This document shows positions 8,277 to 16,990 of a stretch of DNA of 64,000 bases, piece by piece. Source of the stretch: Microbacterium hydrothermale (lineage in GTDB: Bacteria; Actinomycetota; Actinomycetes; Actinomycetales; Microbacteriaceae); the NCBI RefSeq assembly GCF_004854025.1, contig NZ_STGM01000008.1, positions 62,001-126,000 of the forward strand, read 5' to 3'. Position numbers and translations under genes: made by a program. Below the pieces are notes generated by a model that was not told the DNA's origin, searched no databases, and saw only the letters and a list, made by a program, of their open reading frames with translations. The first letter of the stretch is position 1. Each line of letters starts with the position of its first letter.

Positions 8277-9644
8277 TCAGTCCTGACGCGACAGATGATT
8301 GCGGATGCCGAGGAACGACGCCGCCGCCCCGAGGAGCATCAGTGCGGCGGTGAAGACGGCCGCGCGGTGGAAGCCCCCGAGATCGAGTGAGCCGCCCACG
8401 ACCGCCGACACCGCCGCGATCGCCAGAAGACCCGCGACGCGCGAGACGGCGTTGTTGACGGCCGAGGCGATGCCCGAGCGCTCGGTGTCGATCGCGCCGA
8501 GCACGGCCGCGGTGAGCGGTGAGACGGTGGCGGTCAGACCCAGGCCCCACACGACGACGCCGGGCAGGACCTGCGTCCAATAGTCGAAGTCGTCGTCGAC
8601 GTTCAGCAGCAGGAGCGCACCCGCCGCCATCACGAGAGGCCCGAGCGTCATGAACAGCCGCGGACCGAAGCGCCCCGCGAGAGCGCCCATGCGCGAGCTG
8701 AGCAGGATCATCAGCACCGTGCTCGGCAGTGACGCGAGCCCGGCGAGGGTGGCCGTCAATCCCGCGCCCTGCTGCAGGTAGACGCTGACGACGAACCCGT
8801 TGAGGGACAGAGCCGCGTAGACGAAGACGGTCGCGAGGTTGCCGGCCCAGAAGTTGCGTGCGCGGAAGAGGTCGAGCGGCATCATCGGGTCGCGGGCGGT
8901 GCGCTGGCGCACCAGGAAGCCCGCGAACGACAGGATGCCGACGACACCGGGTACCCAGATGACGGGCGAGGCCCACCCCAGGTTCGGCTGCTCGATGAGG
9001 GCGAACACGATGCCGCCCAGACCCGCCGCGCACAGGACGGCGCCGAGGATGTCGACGCGCGCTCCGGGGCGCCGGTGATCGCGGTGTCCGAGCCGGGCGA
9101 GCAGCCACATCGTGACCGCGATGGGCAGGACGTTGACGAGGAAGACCAGACGCCACGAGAGGGTGTCGACGAAGATGCCGCCGATCAGCGGCCCCGCGAT
9201 CATGGCCACGGTCGTCGCCCCGGTCCAGATGCCGATCGCGCGCGCCTGCGCCGCGCCCCGGAACGTGGAGGTGATGAGGGCGAGCGAACTCGGCACGAGG
9301 AGGGCGCCGGACACGCCCTGCAGGGCGCGCGCGACGATGAGGAACTCGGCCGTGGGTGCTGCGGCGATCGCGAGCGAGGTGACGCCGAACCCGATCAGAC
9401 CGATCCGCAGGACCACGACGCGCCCCAGGACGTCGCTGAGCGAGCCCGCGACGAGGATGAACGCGCCGAGGGTGACGAGATATGCATCGACCACCCACTG
9501 CTGCGTCGACAGGCCGCCGCCGAGGTCGCCCGCGATGGCGGGAAGGGCGACATTGACCACGGTGCCGTCGAGGAACGACACGAAGGATGCCAGGACGGCG
9601 ATCGTCAGCACCACGCGCTGCTCGCGTCTCATCGGCTCGGCCAC
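8277..9644 (-). CDS. DHA2-family MFS drug/multidrug exporter
   Basis: Proton-driven multidrug-type exporter in the cytoplasmic membrane. The 455-residue protein is almost wholly hydrophobic with about 14 helices, and opens with the DHA2 hallmark SFLDGTVVNVALPAIAGDL (about residues 19-37). GTG 9644 is chosen because TACGCT lies 6 nt upstream; longer in-frame starts have no signal. It is divergent from copA. A CsoR-type operator lies in the shared 115-bp gap, 56 bp beyond this gene's -10 box, so copper control is possible but unproven. Substrate unknown. Confidence 0.9.
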   Translation of the reverse strand: MAEPMRREQRVVLTIAVLASFVSFLDGTVVNVALPAIAGDLGGGLSTQQWVVDAYLVTLGAFILVAGSLSDVLGRVVVLRIGLIGFGVTSLAIAAAPTAEFLIVARALQGVSGALLVPSSLALITSTFRGAAQARAIGIWTGATTVAMIAGPLIGGIFVDTLSWRLVFLVNVLPIAVTMWLLARLGHRDHRRPGARVDILGAVLCAAGLGGIVFALIEQPNLGWASPVIWVPGVVGILSFAGFLVRQRTARDPMMPLDLFRARNFWAGNLATVFVYAALSLNGFVVSVYLQQGAGLTATLAGLASLPSTVLMILLSSRMGALAGRFGPRLFMTLGPLVMAAGALLLLNVDDDFDYWTQVLPGVVVWGLGLTATVSPLTAAVLGAIDTERSGIASAVNNAVSRVAGLLAIAAVSAVVGGSLDLGGFHRAAVFTAALMLLGAAASFLGIRNHLSRQD

Positions 9645-9650
9645 GTGCCC

Positions 9651-9656
9651 AGCGTA
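9651..9656 (-). promoter_or_regulatory. -10 box of the MFS gene (leaderless)
   Basis: TACGCT on the minus strand, 6 nt before GTG 9644. Confidence 0.6.
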
Positions 9657-9711
9657 GGGTCGACCGCCGACATCGGGGCCGGGGTGGACAGAAGCGATCA
9701 CTGCCCCGGGA

Positions 9712-9728
9712 ATACCCCCTGGGGGTAT
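9712..9728. promoter_or_regulatory. CsoR-type copper operator upstream of copA
   Basis: Perfect palindrome ATACCCCCTGGGGGTAT, matching the TACCCC-GGGGTA pattern of CsoR operators. It overlaps a TATCCT -10 candidate (9726-9731) for copA, so a bound Cu-free repressor would block it. No csoR gene lies in the window. Confidence 0.75.
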
Positions 9729-9759
9729 CCTGTTATCGCGGGTGAGCGAGGGAGGCGTC

Positions 9760-12117
9760 ATGACCGACGACACCGACAGGACGGCGACCGCCGAGGCGGT
9801 CCTCGACATCGAGGGGATGACCTGCGCGAGCTGCGTCGCCCGCGTCGAGAAGAAGCTCCATCGCGTCGACGGCGTGGATGCCGCTGTGAACCTCGCGACC
9901 GAGACCGCGCGCGTGCGCTACCCGGCCGACCTCGACCCCGCGTCTCTCGTCCAGGCGGTCCGCGCGGCGGGCTACGACGCGCGGGTGCGCCCGCTCACCT
10001 CGTCGGCATCGCCGCGGCCGGTCCCGGTGGCGATCCCCGGGGGAGAGCTCGACGCCGTGACCGGGGGCGACGTCGTCCCCGGCGGCGACGGCAGGACGGC
10101 GTCGTCGCAGCCCGAGCCCTCGCACCCCTCCAGCCACGTGCACGACACGGCCGACGCGCCGGGCGCGGCGCCGCTGCGCACCCGCCTGACGATCTCGCTC
10201 GCCCTCGCGATCCCGGTCGTCGCGCTGGGGATGATCCCGGCCTGGCAGTTCCCGGGATGGCAGTGGGTCTCGCTCGTGCTCGTGACGCCCGTCGTCCTGT
10301 GGGGCGGATGGCCCTTCCACCGCGCCACCCTGCGCAACGCCCGCCACGGCGCGGCCACCATGGACACCCTCATCACCCTGGGCACCTTCGCCGCCTACCT
10401 GTGGAGCATGTGGGCCCTCGTCTTCGGGACGGCCGGGCGCATCGGCATCCGTCACGAAGTCACGCTGTTCGGCCCCGTGCACGACGCCTCCTCGGTCGTC
10501 TACTTCGAGGTCGCGGCCGCGGTGACCGTGTTCCTGCTGCTCGGCCGGGTGATCGAGCAACGCTCGACGCGCACGGCCGGAGCGGCGCTGCGCTCCCTGC
10601 TCGACCTGGGGGCGCGCGAGGCCGAACTCGTCGACGGACGACGCATCGACGTCGACGACCTGACCGTCGGCGACGTCTTCGTCGTGCGCCCCGGGGCGAC
10701 CGTCGCCACCGACGGCGAGGTGCAGGAGGGGCGCGCCTCGGTCGACGAGAGCATGCTCACGGGGGAGTCGCTCCCGGTCGACGTCGGCCCCGGCTCGAGA
10801 GTGACCGGCGGAACGATCGCCTCGGGCGGCCGTCTGGTCGTCCGCGCGACGAGTGTCGGCGCGCAGACCCGCCTCGCCCGCATCGCGCGGCTGGTCGAGG
10901 ACGCCCAGCTCGGCAAGAGCCGCGTCCAACGTCTGGCCGATCGCATCTCGGGCGTCTTCGTCCCGGTCGTGATCGCCCTCGCCGTGCTGACCCTCGTCGG
11001 GTGGCTCGTGGCCGGGCAGCCCCTGTCGGCGGGGTTCACCGCCGCCGTCGCCGTGCTCATCATCGCCTGCCCGTGCGCGCTGGGACTGGCGACCCCCATC
11101 GCGATCCTCGTCGGAACCGGACGCGCCGCCCAGCTCGGCATCCTGGTCACGGGCCCCGCGGCCCTCGAGTCGGCCGAGCGCATCGACACGATCGTCCTCG
11201 ACAAGACCGGCACCCTGACGACGGGGCGTATGAGCGTCGCGCGGGTCACCACCGACGGATCCGCGGATGCCGCTGACGCCCTGCGCCGCGTGGCCGCTGT
11301 CGAGCGCGGGTCGGAGCACCCGATCGCCCGCGCGATCGTCGCCGTCGCGGGGGAGGGGCCGGTGGCCGCGGATCTCGAGGCGCTGCCCGGTCGCGGCGTC
11401 CTCGGCACGGTCGACGGTGCGCGCGTGTTCGCGGGGCGGCCGGCCCTCGCCGCCGCGCTCGGCGCCGAACTGCCCGCCGCGCTCGCCGCGGCCGTGGAGG
11501 CCGGCGAGCGGCGCGGAACCGTCGTCGTGGCCGGCTGGGCGGGTCCCGCCGGCGGGATGGAGGCCCGGATCGTCGTCGAGATCGCCGACACCGTGCGCTC
11601 CGAGAGCGCCGACGCTGTCGGGCGGCTGAGGGCGATGGGTCTTGAGCCCGTGCTCCTCACCGGCGACAACGAGCACGTCGCCCGGGCCGTGGCCGCCGAG
11701 CTCGGCATCGAGAGGGTGCGCGCCGGCGTCCTGCCCGAGGGGAAGGTCGACGAGATCGCGGCCCTGCGCGCGGACGGCCGCACCGTCGCGATGGTCGGTG
11801 ACGGTGTCAACGACGCCGCGGCCCTGGCATCCGCCGATCTGGGCATCGCCATGGGCGGAGGGACGGATGCCGCCCTCCACGCCAGCGACGTCGCCCTCAT
11901 GCGCGACGATCCGCGGGGCATCGTCACGGCGGTGGCGCTGAGCCGGCGCACGATGCGCGTCATCCGCGGCAACCTCTTCTGGGCGTTCGCGTACAACGTG
12001 GCCGCGCTGCCCCTGGCCGCGCTGGGGCTGCTCAACCCCATGCTCGCGGGGGCGGCGATGGCGTTCTCGAGCGTCTTCGTGGTGCTCAACAGCCTGCGGT
12101 TGCGGCGCGCGGCCTGA
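9760..12117 (+). CDS. copA: Copper-exporting P1B-type ATPase
   Basis: Pumps Cu(I) out of the cell at the cost of ATP. The 785-residue protein has an N-terminal heavy-metal domain with MTCASC (Cys22, Cys25), a linker, eight membrane helices, actuator motif TGES (334-337), CPC (437-439), phosphorylation site DKTGT (Asp481), a GSEHP nucleotide-binding motif and GDGVND (680-685). The last helix has YN and MAFSS, the Cu(I) signature of the CopA subfamily. ATG 9760 is preceded by GGGAGG at a good distance; GTG 9742 upstream is a weaker alternative. The CsoR palindrome at 9712-9728 suggests copper induction. No copZ lies beside it. Confidence 0.96.
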   Translation: MTDDTDRTATAEAVLDIEGMTCASCVARVEKKLHRVDGVDAAVNLATETARVRYPADLDPASLVQAVRAAGYDARVRPLTSSASPRPVPVAIPGGELDAVTGGDVVPGGDGRTASSQPEPSHPSSHVHDTADAPGAAPLRTRLTISLALAIPVVALGMIPAWQFPGWQWVSLVLVTPVVLWGGWPFHRATLRNARHGAATMDTLITLGTFAAYLWSMWALVFGTAGRIGIRHEVTLFGPVHDASSVVYFEVAAAVTVFLLLGRVIEQRSTRTAGAALRSLLDLGAREAELVDGRRIDVDDLTVGDVFVVRPGATVATDGEVQEGRASVDESMLTGESLPVDVGPGSRVTGGTIASGGRLVVRATSVGAQTRLARIARLVEDAQLGKSRVQRLADRISGVFVPVVIALAVLTLVGWLVAGQPLSAGFTAAVAVLIIACPCALGLATPIAILVGTGRAAQLGILVTGPAALESAERIDTIVLDKTGTLTTGRMSVARVTTDGSADAADALRRVAAVERGSEHPIARAIVAVAGEGPVAADLEALPGRGVLGTVDGARVFAGRPALAAALGAELPAALAAAVEAGERRGTVVVAGWAGPAGGMEARIVVEIADTVRSESADAVGRLRAMGLEPVLLTGDNEHVARAVAAELGIERVRAGVLPEGKVDEIAALRADGRTVAMVGDGVNDAAALASADLGIAMGGGTDAALHASDVALMRDDPRGIVTAVALSRRTMRVIRGNLFWAFAYNVAALPLAALGLLNPMLAGAAMAFSSVFVVLNSLRLRRAA

Positions 12118-12337
12118 GGACCGCGCGTCTTGGCGGTCTGTTCGGTGGCGCTTCGCGCTAGAATGGGCTCGATCCCGCCATCCGCCCCTGTCGCGAACCG
12201 TTCCGGTTCCGGCGCACTCGGGCCGCAGGCACCGCCGCTCCGGTGGCGTGCCGGGTGATGTTCCCCGGGGTCACTGATCCACCGGCCTCGCGCCGGAACG
12301 TTCCGGACTCTTTCCGGACGACACGCTCAGGAGGAGC
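12118..12337. other. Leader region of the SNF2 gene with inverted repeats
   Basis: 220-bp gap. A TAGAAT -10 candidate lies at 12159-12164, implying a leader of about 170 nt. Within it are GAACCG-TTC-CGGTTC (12195-12209) and the perfect 14-bp palindrome CCGGAACGTTCCGG (12293-12306), both sharing an ACCGTTCC/GGAACGTTCC flavour and so possibly binding sites for one regulator. A GGAGGAG ribosome-binding site precedes ATG 12338. Confidence 0.5.
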
Positions 12338-14497
12338 ATGCCGACCACGGCAACCGCCGCCCGAAGCTCGAGCCAGCGGCGCAGGAAGACCACGTCATCC
12401 CGACGCGACGACGAAGCCCCCGTCATCCCGATCCTCGCCCGCAAGGTGCGCGAGGTCGAGGCGAAGGCTCAGCGCGGAAAGCTCGGGCCCACCAACCGCG
12501 TCAAGTTCCAGGTGATCGCGTTCCTCGTGCGCGAGGAGCGCGCCCGGGTGAAGGCCGACACCGAGATCACCGACGCCGCCCGCGCCGAGCTGCTCAAGCG
12601 TCTCGACGGCGTGGCGACGATCCTGGCGAAGACCGCCGCGCGCGACACCTCGCTGATCCAGCTGCTCGAGGTCGACCAGGCCACCTCGCCCGTCGCCCGC
12701 CGCATGCGCCGCGACTGGCTGCTGGAATCCGGCGCCGAACTGCCGCCCGACGAGCTGATCATCACCGACAACACGCCGAAGATCACCCCGGTCGTCTCGG
12801 CCGCCCTCGCCGAGAAGCAGGTCGTCCCGGCCTCGATCGAGGCGCGTCAGATGGCGAACCCGTTCCGCGCCCCCGACCTCACGCCGCGTCCGAGCGGAGA
12901 CGCCCCGCGCCGCCGCCTCGACGGCTGGGAGCTCATGGGCCCGCTGTACAAGGCGTTCGAGACCGGCGCCGGCGGATCCGCCGCGAGCATGGAGCTGCCG
13001 CCCGTGCCCGAGTTCGACCGGCTCTCGCCGCGCGGGCTCGAGGTCATGCCGCACCAGTCGCGCTTCCTCGAAGCGGTGCGCCTCGGCCACCGCGAGTTCC
13101 TCCTCGCCGACGAGCCGGGCCTGGGCAAGACCGCGGAGTCGGTGCTCGCGGCATCCGTCGCCGACGCCTACCCCCTGCTGGTCGTCGTCCCCAACGTGGT
13201 GAAGATGAACTGGGCGCGCGAGGTGCAGCGCTGGACGCCGCAGCGCCGCGCGACCGTCATCTCCGGAGGCGGAGCCGACATCGACGCCTTCGCCGACGTC
13301 TTCATCGTCAACTACGAGATCCTCGACCGGCACCTGTCGTGGCTGTCGTCGATCGGGCTCAAGGGCGTCGTCGTCGACGAGGCGCACTTCATCAAGAACC
13401 TCACGTCGCAGCGTTCGCAGAACGTGCTGGCCCTGGCATCCCGGGTGCGCGAGCAGACGCGCGACCCCCTGATGCTCGCCCTCACCGGAACGCCGCTGAT
13501 CAACGACGTCGAGGACTTCGACGCGATCTGGCGCTTCCTCGGCTGGACCAACGGCGAGAAGCCGGGCCCCGAGCTCATGCAGAAGCTGGATGCCACGGGC
13601 CTGACCCCCGCCGACAAGGCGTTCTATCCCGAGGCGCGCGAGGCCGTGATCTCGATGGGCATCGTGCGGCGCAAGAAGAAGGACGTCGCCGCCGACCTCC
13701 CCGACAAGCTCGTGGCAGACCTCCCCGTCGAGCTCGACGACGAGTACGGCCGCTCGATCCGCCAGGCCGAGCGCGAGCTGGGTGCGCGGCTGGCCGCGAA
13801 GTACCGGCGCATCATCGAGGCGCGCGGCGACCGCGGCCTCGCCCCGGGCGAGATCGACGACGACATCGTGCGTCTGGTGGCCCACGGCGAGCTCGAGGAG
13901 TCCAAGGCCGCCGGCTCGGGCAGCGAGAACGTCTTCACGATGGTCCGGCGCATCGGTCAGGCCAAGGCGCACCTCGCCGCCGACTACGCCGTGCAGCTGC
14001 AGCGCTCGGTGGGCAAGGTCGTCTTCTTCGCCAAGCACATCGACGTCATGGATGCCGCGGAGGCCCACTTCAAGGCCTCCGGCCTCAAGGCCGTCTCGGT
14101 GCGCGGCGAGCAGACCTCGACCGCCCGTCAGGCCGCGATCGACGCGTTCAACAGCGACCCCGACGTGGGCATCGCGGTGTGTTCGCTCACCGCCGCCGGC
14201 GTCGGCCTGAACATGCAGGCCGCGTCGAACGTGGTGCTCGCGGAGCTGTCGTGGACCGCCGCCGAGCAGACGCAGGCGATCGACCGTGTGCACCGCATCG
14301 GCCAGGAGGAGCCCGTGACCGCGTGGCGCATCATCGCCGCGCACACGATCGACACGAAGATCGCCGAGCTCATCGACTCCAAGGAGGGCCTCGCGCAGCG
14401 CGCCCTCGACGGCCAGGCCGTCGAGCCCGGGTCGAGCGACTCGGTGCAGCTCTCGGCGCTCATGCACCTGCTGTGTCAGGCGCTCGGCACGGCCTGA
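12338..14497 (+). CDS. SNF2-family DEAD/DEAH helicase
   Basis: ATP-dependent DNA translocase of the SNF2 superfamily. The 719-residue protein has a basic Ser/Arg-rich N-terminus, a charged helical region to about 230, then the helicase core: Walker A DEPGLGKT (258-265), DEAH (347-350), motif III-like LTGTPL, and C-terminal motif VI QAIDRVHRIGQ (646-656). Domain order resembles the SMARCAL1/RapA-like group, and similar proteins are widespread in actinobacteria without a settled role; DNA repair or remodelling is an inference. It carries its own long leader and ends at a clear terminator, so it is probably monocistronic. Confidence 0.9.
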   Translation: MPTTATAARSSSQRRRKTTSSRRDDEAPVIPILARKVREVEAKAQRGKLGPTNRVKFQVIAFLVREERARVKADTEITDAARAELLKRLDGVATILAKTAARDTSLIQLLEVDQATSPVARRMRRDWLLESGAELPPDELIITDNTPKITPVVSAALAEKQVVPASIEARQMANPFRAPDLTPRPSGDAPRRRLDGWELMGPLYKAFETGAGGSAASMELPPVPEFDRLSPRGLEVMPHQSRFLEAVRLGHREFLLADEPGLGKTAESVLAASVADAYPLLVVVPNVVKMNWAREVQRWTPQRRATVISGGGADIDAFADVFIVNYEILDRHLSWLSSIGLKGVVVDEAHFIKNLTSQRSQNVLALASRVREQTRDPLMLALTGTPLINDVEDFDAIWRFLGWTNGEKPGPELMQKLDATGLTPADKAFYPEAREAVISMGIVRRKKKDVAADLPDKLVADLPVELDDEYGRSIRQAERELGARLAAKYRRIIEARGDRGLAPGEIDDDIVRLVAHGELEESKAAGSGSENVFTMVRRIGQAKAHLAADYAVQLQRSVGKVVFFAKHIDVMDAAEAHFKASGLKAVSVRGEQTSTARQAAIDAFNSDPDVGIAVCSLTAAGVGLNMQAASNVVLAELSWTAAEQTQAIDRVHRIGQEEPVTAWRIIAAHTIDTKIAELIDSKEGLAQRALDGQAVEPGSSDSVQLSALMHLLCQALGTA

Positions 14498-14509
14498 TCG
14501 CCCGTCGCG

Positions 14510-14540
14510 AACGCCCCGGTCGCTTCGGCGCCGGGGCGTT
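14510..14540 (+). terminator. Terminator after the SNF2 gene
   Basis: Perfect 10-bp stem AACGCCCCGG / CCGGGGCGTT with an 11-nt loop, starting 12 nt after the stop codon. Confidence 0.7.
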
Positions 14541-14638
14541 CGTGCGTGCGCAGGCGGCGGGGCGTTCGTGCGCTGAGGCTTTCGTGCGCGGGCCGGTTCG
14601 GGCTGCGGGGCGCCGGCGTTCCGGGACAGGGGATCGTC

Positions 14639-14696
14639 CGAGAACAGGTCGGGCGGGTGCCCGCGCGGCCTGTGCCGGTGCGATCGCCTGTTCTCG
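14639..14696. repeat. GAGAACAGG inverted repeat, copy 1
   Basis: CGAGAACAGG (14639-14648) and CCTGTTCTCG (14687-14696) are perfect reverse complements separated by 38 nt. Related to copies at 15961-15998 and 16991-17044; this is the shortest and most diverged. Confidence 0.75.
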
Positions 14697-14851
14697 CGGG
14701 GCGCGGTCGGACCGGCCGCGGGGCCGGGAAGACGGCATCCTGCTCCGGCGGCATCGTGCCGTGTGGCAGCGTTCCCGCCCGCGGCGATAGGGTCGAAGAC
14801 GGCAACGGCGCCGACCCTCCACCCGAATCACAGCACCAGAGGATTCTGCCC

Positions 14852-15880
14852 ATGAAGATCGGCATCCTGACCAGCGGCGGCGACTGCCCCGGTCTCAACG
14901 CGGTCATCCGTGGCGTCGTGCTCAAGGGCACGACCAACTACGACATCGAGTTCGTCGGCATCCGCGACGGCTGGCGGGGAGTCGTCGACGGCGACTTCTT
15001 CCCCCTGACGCGTCATGAGGTGAAGGGTCTGTCCAAGGTGGGCGGCACCATCCTCGGCACCAGCCGCACCAACCCCTACGAGGGGACGCGCGGCGGCGCC
15101 GAGAACATCTCCAAGACCATGTACGGTCACCGTCTCGATGGCATCCTGGCCATCGGCGGCGAGGGGACCCTCGCCGCGGCCGATCGCCTGTCGAAGGACG
15201 GCATCAACGTGCTCGGCGTGCCGAAGACCATCGACAACGACCTGCGCGCGACCGACTACTCCTTCGGCTTCGACACCGCCGTCAACATCGCGACGGATGC
15301 CATGGACCGCCTCCGCACCACGGGCGACTCGCACCAGCGGTGCATGGTGGCCGAGGTCATGGGTCGCCACGTCGGCTGGATCGCGCTGCACGCCGGTATC
15401 GCGGCGGGTGCCCACGTGATCTGCATCCCCGAGGTTCCGATGTCGATCGAGGAGATCACCGAGCAGGTCACGCGCGCCCACGACCGCGGTCGTGCGCCCC
15501 TCGTCGTCGTGTCGGAGGGCTTCAAGCTCAAGGGCATGGACGAGGCTTTCAGCGACAAGGGCCTCGACGCCTTCAACCGCCCCCGCCTCGGCGGCATCGG
15601 CGAGCTCCTCGCCCCCGAGATCGAGCGCCTGACCGGCATCGAGACCCGTTCCACCGTGCTCGGCCACATCCAGCGCGGCGGCTCGCCCTCGGCCTTCGAC
15701 CGCGTTCTCGCGACGCGCCTCGGCCTGCACGCCGCCGACGCCCTCAACGAAGGGGCGTGGGGCCAGATGGTCGCGATGCGCGGCACCGACATCGTGCGCG
15801 TGCCGTTCGCCGACGCCCTCGGCGAGCTCAACAGCGTCCCGCTGTACCGCTACGAGGAGGCCGCCGCGCTGTTCGGCTGA
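14852..15880 (+). CDS. pfkA: 6-phosphofructokinase
   Basis: Phosphorylates fructose 6-phosphate in glycolysis. The 342-residue protein has GGDCPGLNAVIRG (9-21), GGEGT (102-106), PKTIDND (124-130) with the catalytic Asp, MGRHVGWIA, and GHIQRGGSPSAFDR. It belongs to the mixed-substrate group III: a Gly at 105 (equivalent to E. coli Gly104) favours ATP, while Lys125 (equivalent to 124) is the residue typical of pyrophosphate enzymes. By analogy with actinobacterial Gly/Lys enzymes I expect ATP dependence. ATG 14852 is preceded by AGAGGA; promoter TAGGGT at 14788-14793. An 18-bp-stem terminator follows. Confidence 0.95.
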   Translation: MKIGILTSGGDCPGLNAVIRGVVLKGTTNYDIEFVGIRDGWRGVVDGDFFPLTRHEVKGLSKVGGTILGTSRTNPYEGTRGGAENISKTMYGHRLDGILAIGGEGTLAAADRLSKDGINVLGVPKTIDNDLRATDYSFGFDTAVNIATDAMDRLRTTGDSHQRCMVAEVMGRHVGWIALHAGIAAGAHVICIPEVPMSIEEITEQVTRAHDRGRAPLVVVSEGFKLKGMDEAFSDKGLDAFNRPRLGGIGELLAPEIERLTGIETRSTVLGHIQRGGSPSAFDRVLATRLGLHAADALNEGAWGQMVAMRGTDIVRVPFADALGELNSVPLYRYEEAAALFG

Positions 15881-15891
15881 ACCTGACGCTC

Positions 15892-15933
15892 CGACGCCCC
15901 GTCCCGCACTGGTCCGTGCGGGGCGGGGCGTCG
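15892..15933 (+). terminator. Terminator after pfkA
   Basis: 18-bp stem 15892-15909 / 15916-15933 (core CGACGCCCCG / CGGGGCGTCG, one G-T pair), 6-nt loop, 11 nt after the stop codon. Confidence 0.8.
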
Positions 15934-15960
15934 CGCTCGTTCCGACGCAGGAAATCGTTC

Positions 15961-15998
15961 GAGAACAGGACTGGTTCTGAGTGCGCCGTCCTGTTCTC
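15961..15998. repeat. GAGAACAGG inverted repeat, copy 2
   Basis: GAGAACAGGAC (15961-15971) and GTCCTGTTCTC (15988-15998), perfect arms with a 16-nt loop; ATCG/CGAT outside the arms extends the symmetry. The right arm overlaps the stop codon of the minus-strand gene at 15997-16875. Confidence 0.85.
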
Positions 15999-16875
15999 AC
16001 GCGATGTCCTGTTGTGAATGAGACCTGCCGGGGCGATGCGGTCCGAGATGCAGGCCTTGTGCCATCGCTGTTCGGATGCGATCGACCACCGTTTCGGGTT
16101 CGAACATGACCTGCGCATAGTCGAATCGCAGCACGGTGTACCCGCGGAGGGCGAGTCGAGCGTCCTGATCCAGGTCACGACGGCGGTCGGTGGGACTGCT
16201 GTGGAAGGCGAAGCCATCGAGCTGGACGATGAGTCGCTCCCCGATCAGCCCGTCGACGGCATGTCCATCGATGCGCACCTGCTGCCGCACCGAGATGCCG
16301 GCGGCGAACATGAGCGAGCGGAAGTGGCTCTCCAGTCCGGAATCCGACAGGGTGCCAGCGACGTGGGCGATCTCCGACGCACGCGGAGATCGCCAGATCA
16401 CACGTGCCAGCACGTCGGGGTCGACGGCCCGGCGCCGCAGGGCGGACTCCCAGACGGCGAGAGCATCCGCGGCCGGGAGGCAGGTCGCCACGTGGAAGAG
16501 CACGTTGATGATGTGCTCGTCCGGGTCGGTGTTCGCCAGGGGCACGGGGCCGACCCCACGGTGCAGCCTGACGCCGGTGGCATCCAGCCGCGACGCCGTC
16601 GGCGGCACCCAGATGTGGGGATGCGCGGTTGCCGGCGCCCAGAGTCCCCTTTCCGCGGCTGCGGTGAGGCAGGTGACTCGACCTCCGCGTGCGGCGGCGG
16701 CACGGCGGGGATGGGAGCACGCCGGGTGGACCAACCACGACCGGCGGATGCGTTCGATCCGTCCCTCGCTCACCGCCGTGATCATCGTGTGCGGGGTGAA
16801 CCCGGCGGCACGCGCGGTGCGGGTGTGAACGGCGCCGCCTCGACGGCGGACGTATTCGACGAAGGCGTCACTCAT
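15997..16875 (-). CDS. DUF559/Vsr-like endonuclease-fold protein with AbiEi-type N-terminus
   Basis: 292-residue protein. Residues about 5-50 (HTRTARAAGFTPHTM...) resemble the winged-helix antitoxin-type domain found at the N-terminus of AbiEi-like proteins; the C-terminal part (about 195-275) resembles the Vsr/DUF559 PD-(D/E)XK fold, with VDGLIGERLIVQLDGFAFH and a basic, aromatic tail. The usual acidic residue before the LDG is Gln here, seen in many actinobacterial relatives, so nuclease activity is uncertain. Such genes are frequent, variable accessory genes in Microbacterium. Its stop codon lies in repeat copy 2 and copy 3 lies upstream, so the gene is bracketed by the repeat. GGAGG abuts the ATG with no spacer, so the start is uncertain. 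Confidence 0.7.
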   Translation of the reverse strand: MSDAFVEYVRRRGGAVHTRTARAAGFTPHTMITAVSEGRIERIRRSWLVHPACSHPRRAAAARGGRVTCLTAAAERGLWAPATAHPHIWVPPTASRLDATGVRLHRGVGPVPLANTDPDEHIINVLFHVATCLPAADALAVWESALRRRAVDPDVLARVIWRSPRASEIAHVAGTLSDSGLESHFRSLMFAAGISVRQQVRIDGHAVDGLIGERLIVQLDGFAFHSSPTDRRRDLDQDARLALRGYTVLRFDYAQVMFEPETVVDRIRTAMAQGLHLGPHRPGRSHSQQDIA

Positions 16876-16990
16876 CCTCCGATGCTGCCCGCCGACGTCG
16901 GGCGGACGGGGACTCCACGTGCCCCACGGTGGAGTGATCAGGATGCCGTGAGGGTGAGGAGGAGTCGTGCTCCCGCGAGCGAGGACAGGC

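Larger units (their letters stand above)
14498..14851. other. Gap between the SNF2 gene and pfkA
   Basis: 354 bp without a gene. It holds the SNF2 terminator (14510-14540), degenerate GC-rich sequence, the first GAGAACAGG inverted repeat (14639-14696), and the pfkA promoter TAGGGT (14788-14793), which gives pfkA a leader of about 50 nt. Confidence 0.7.
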
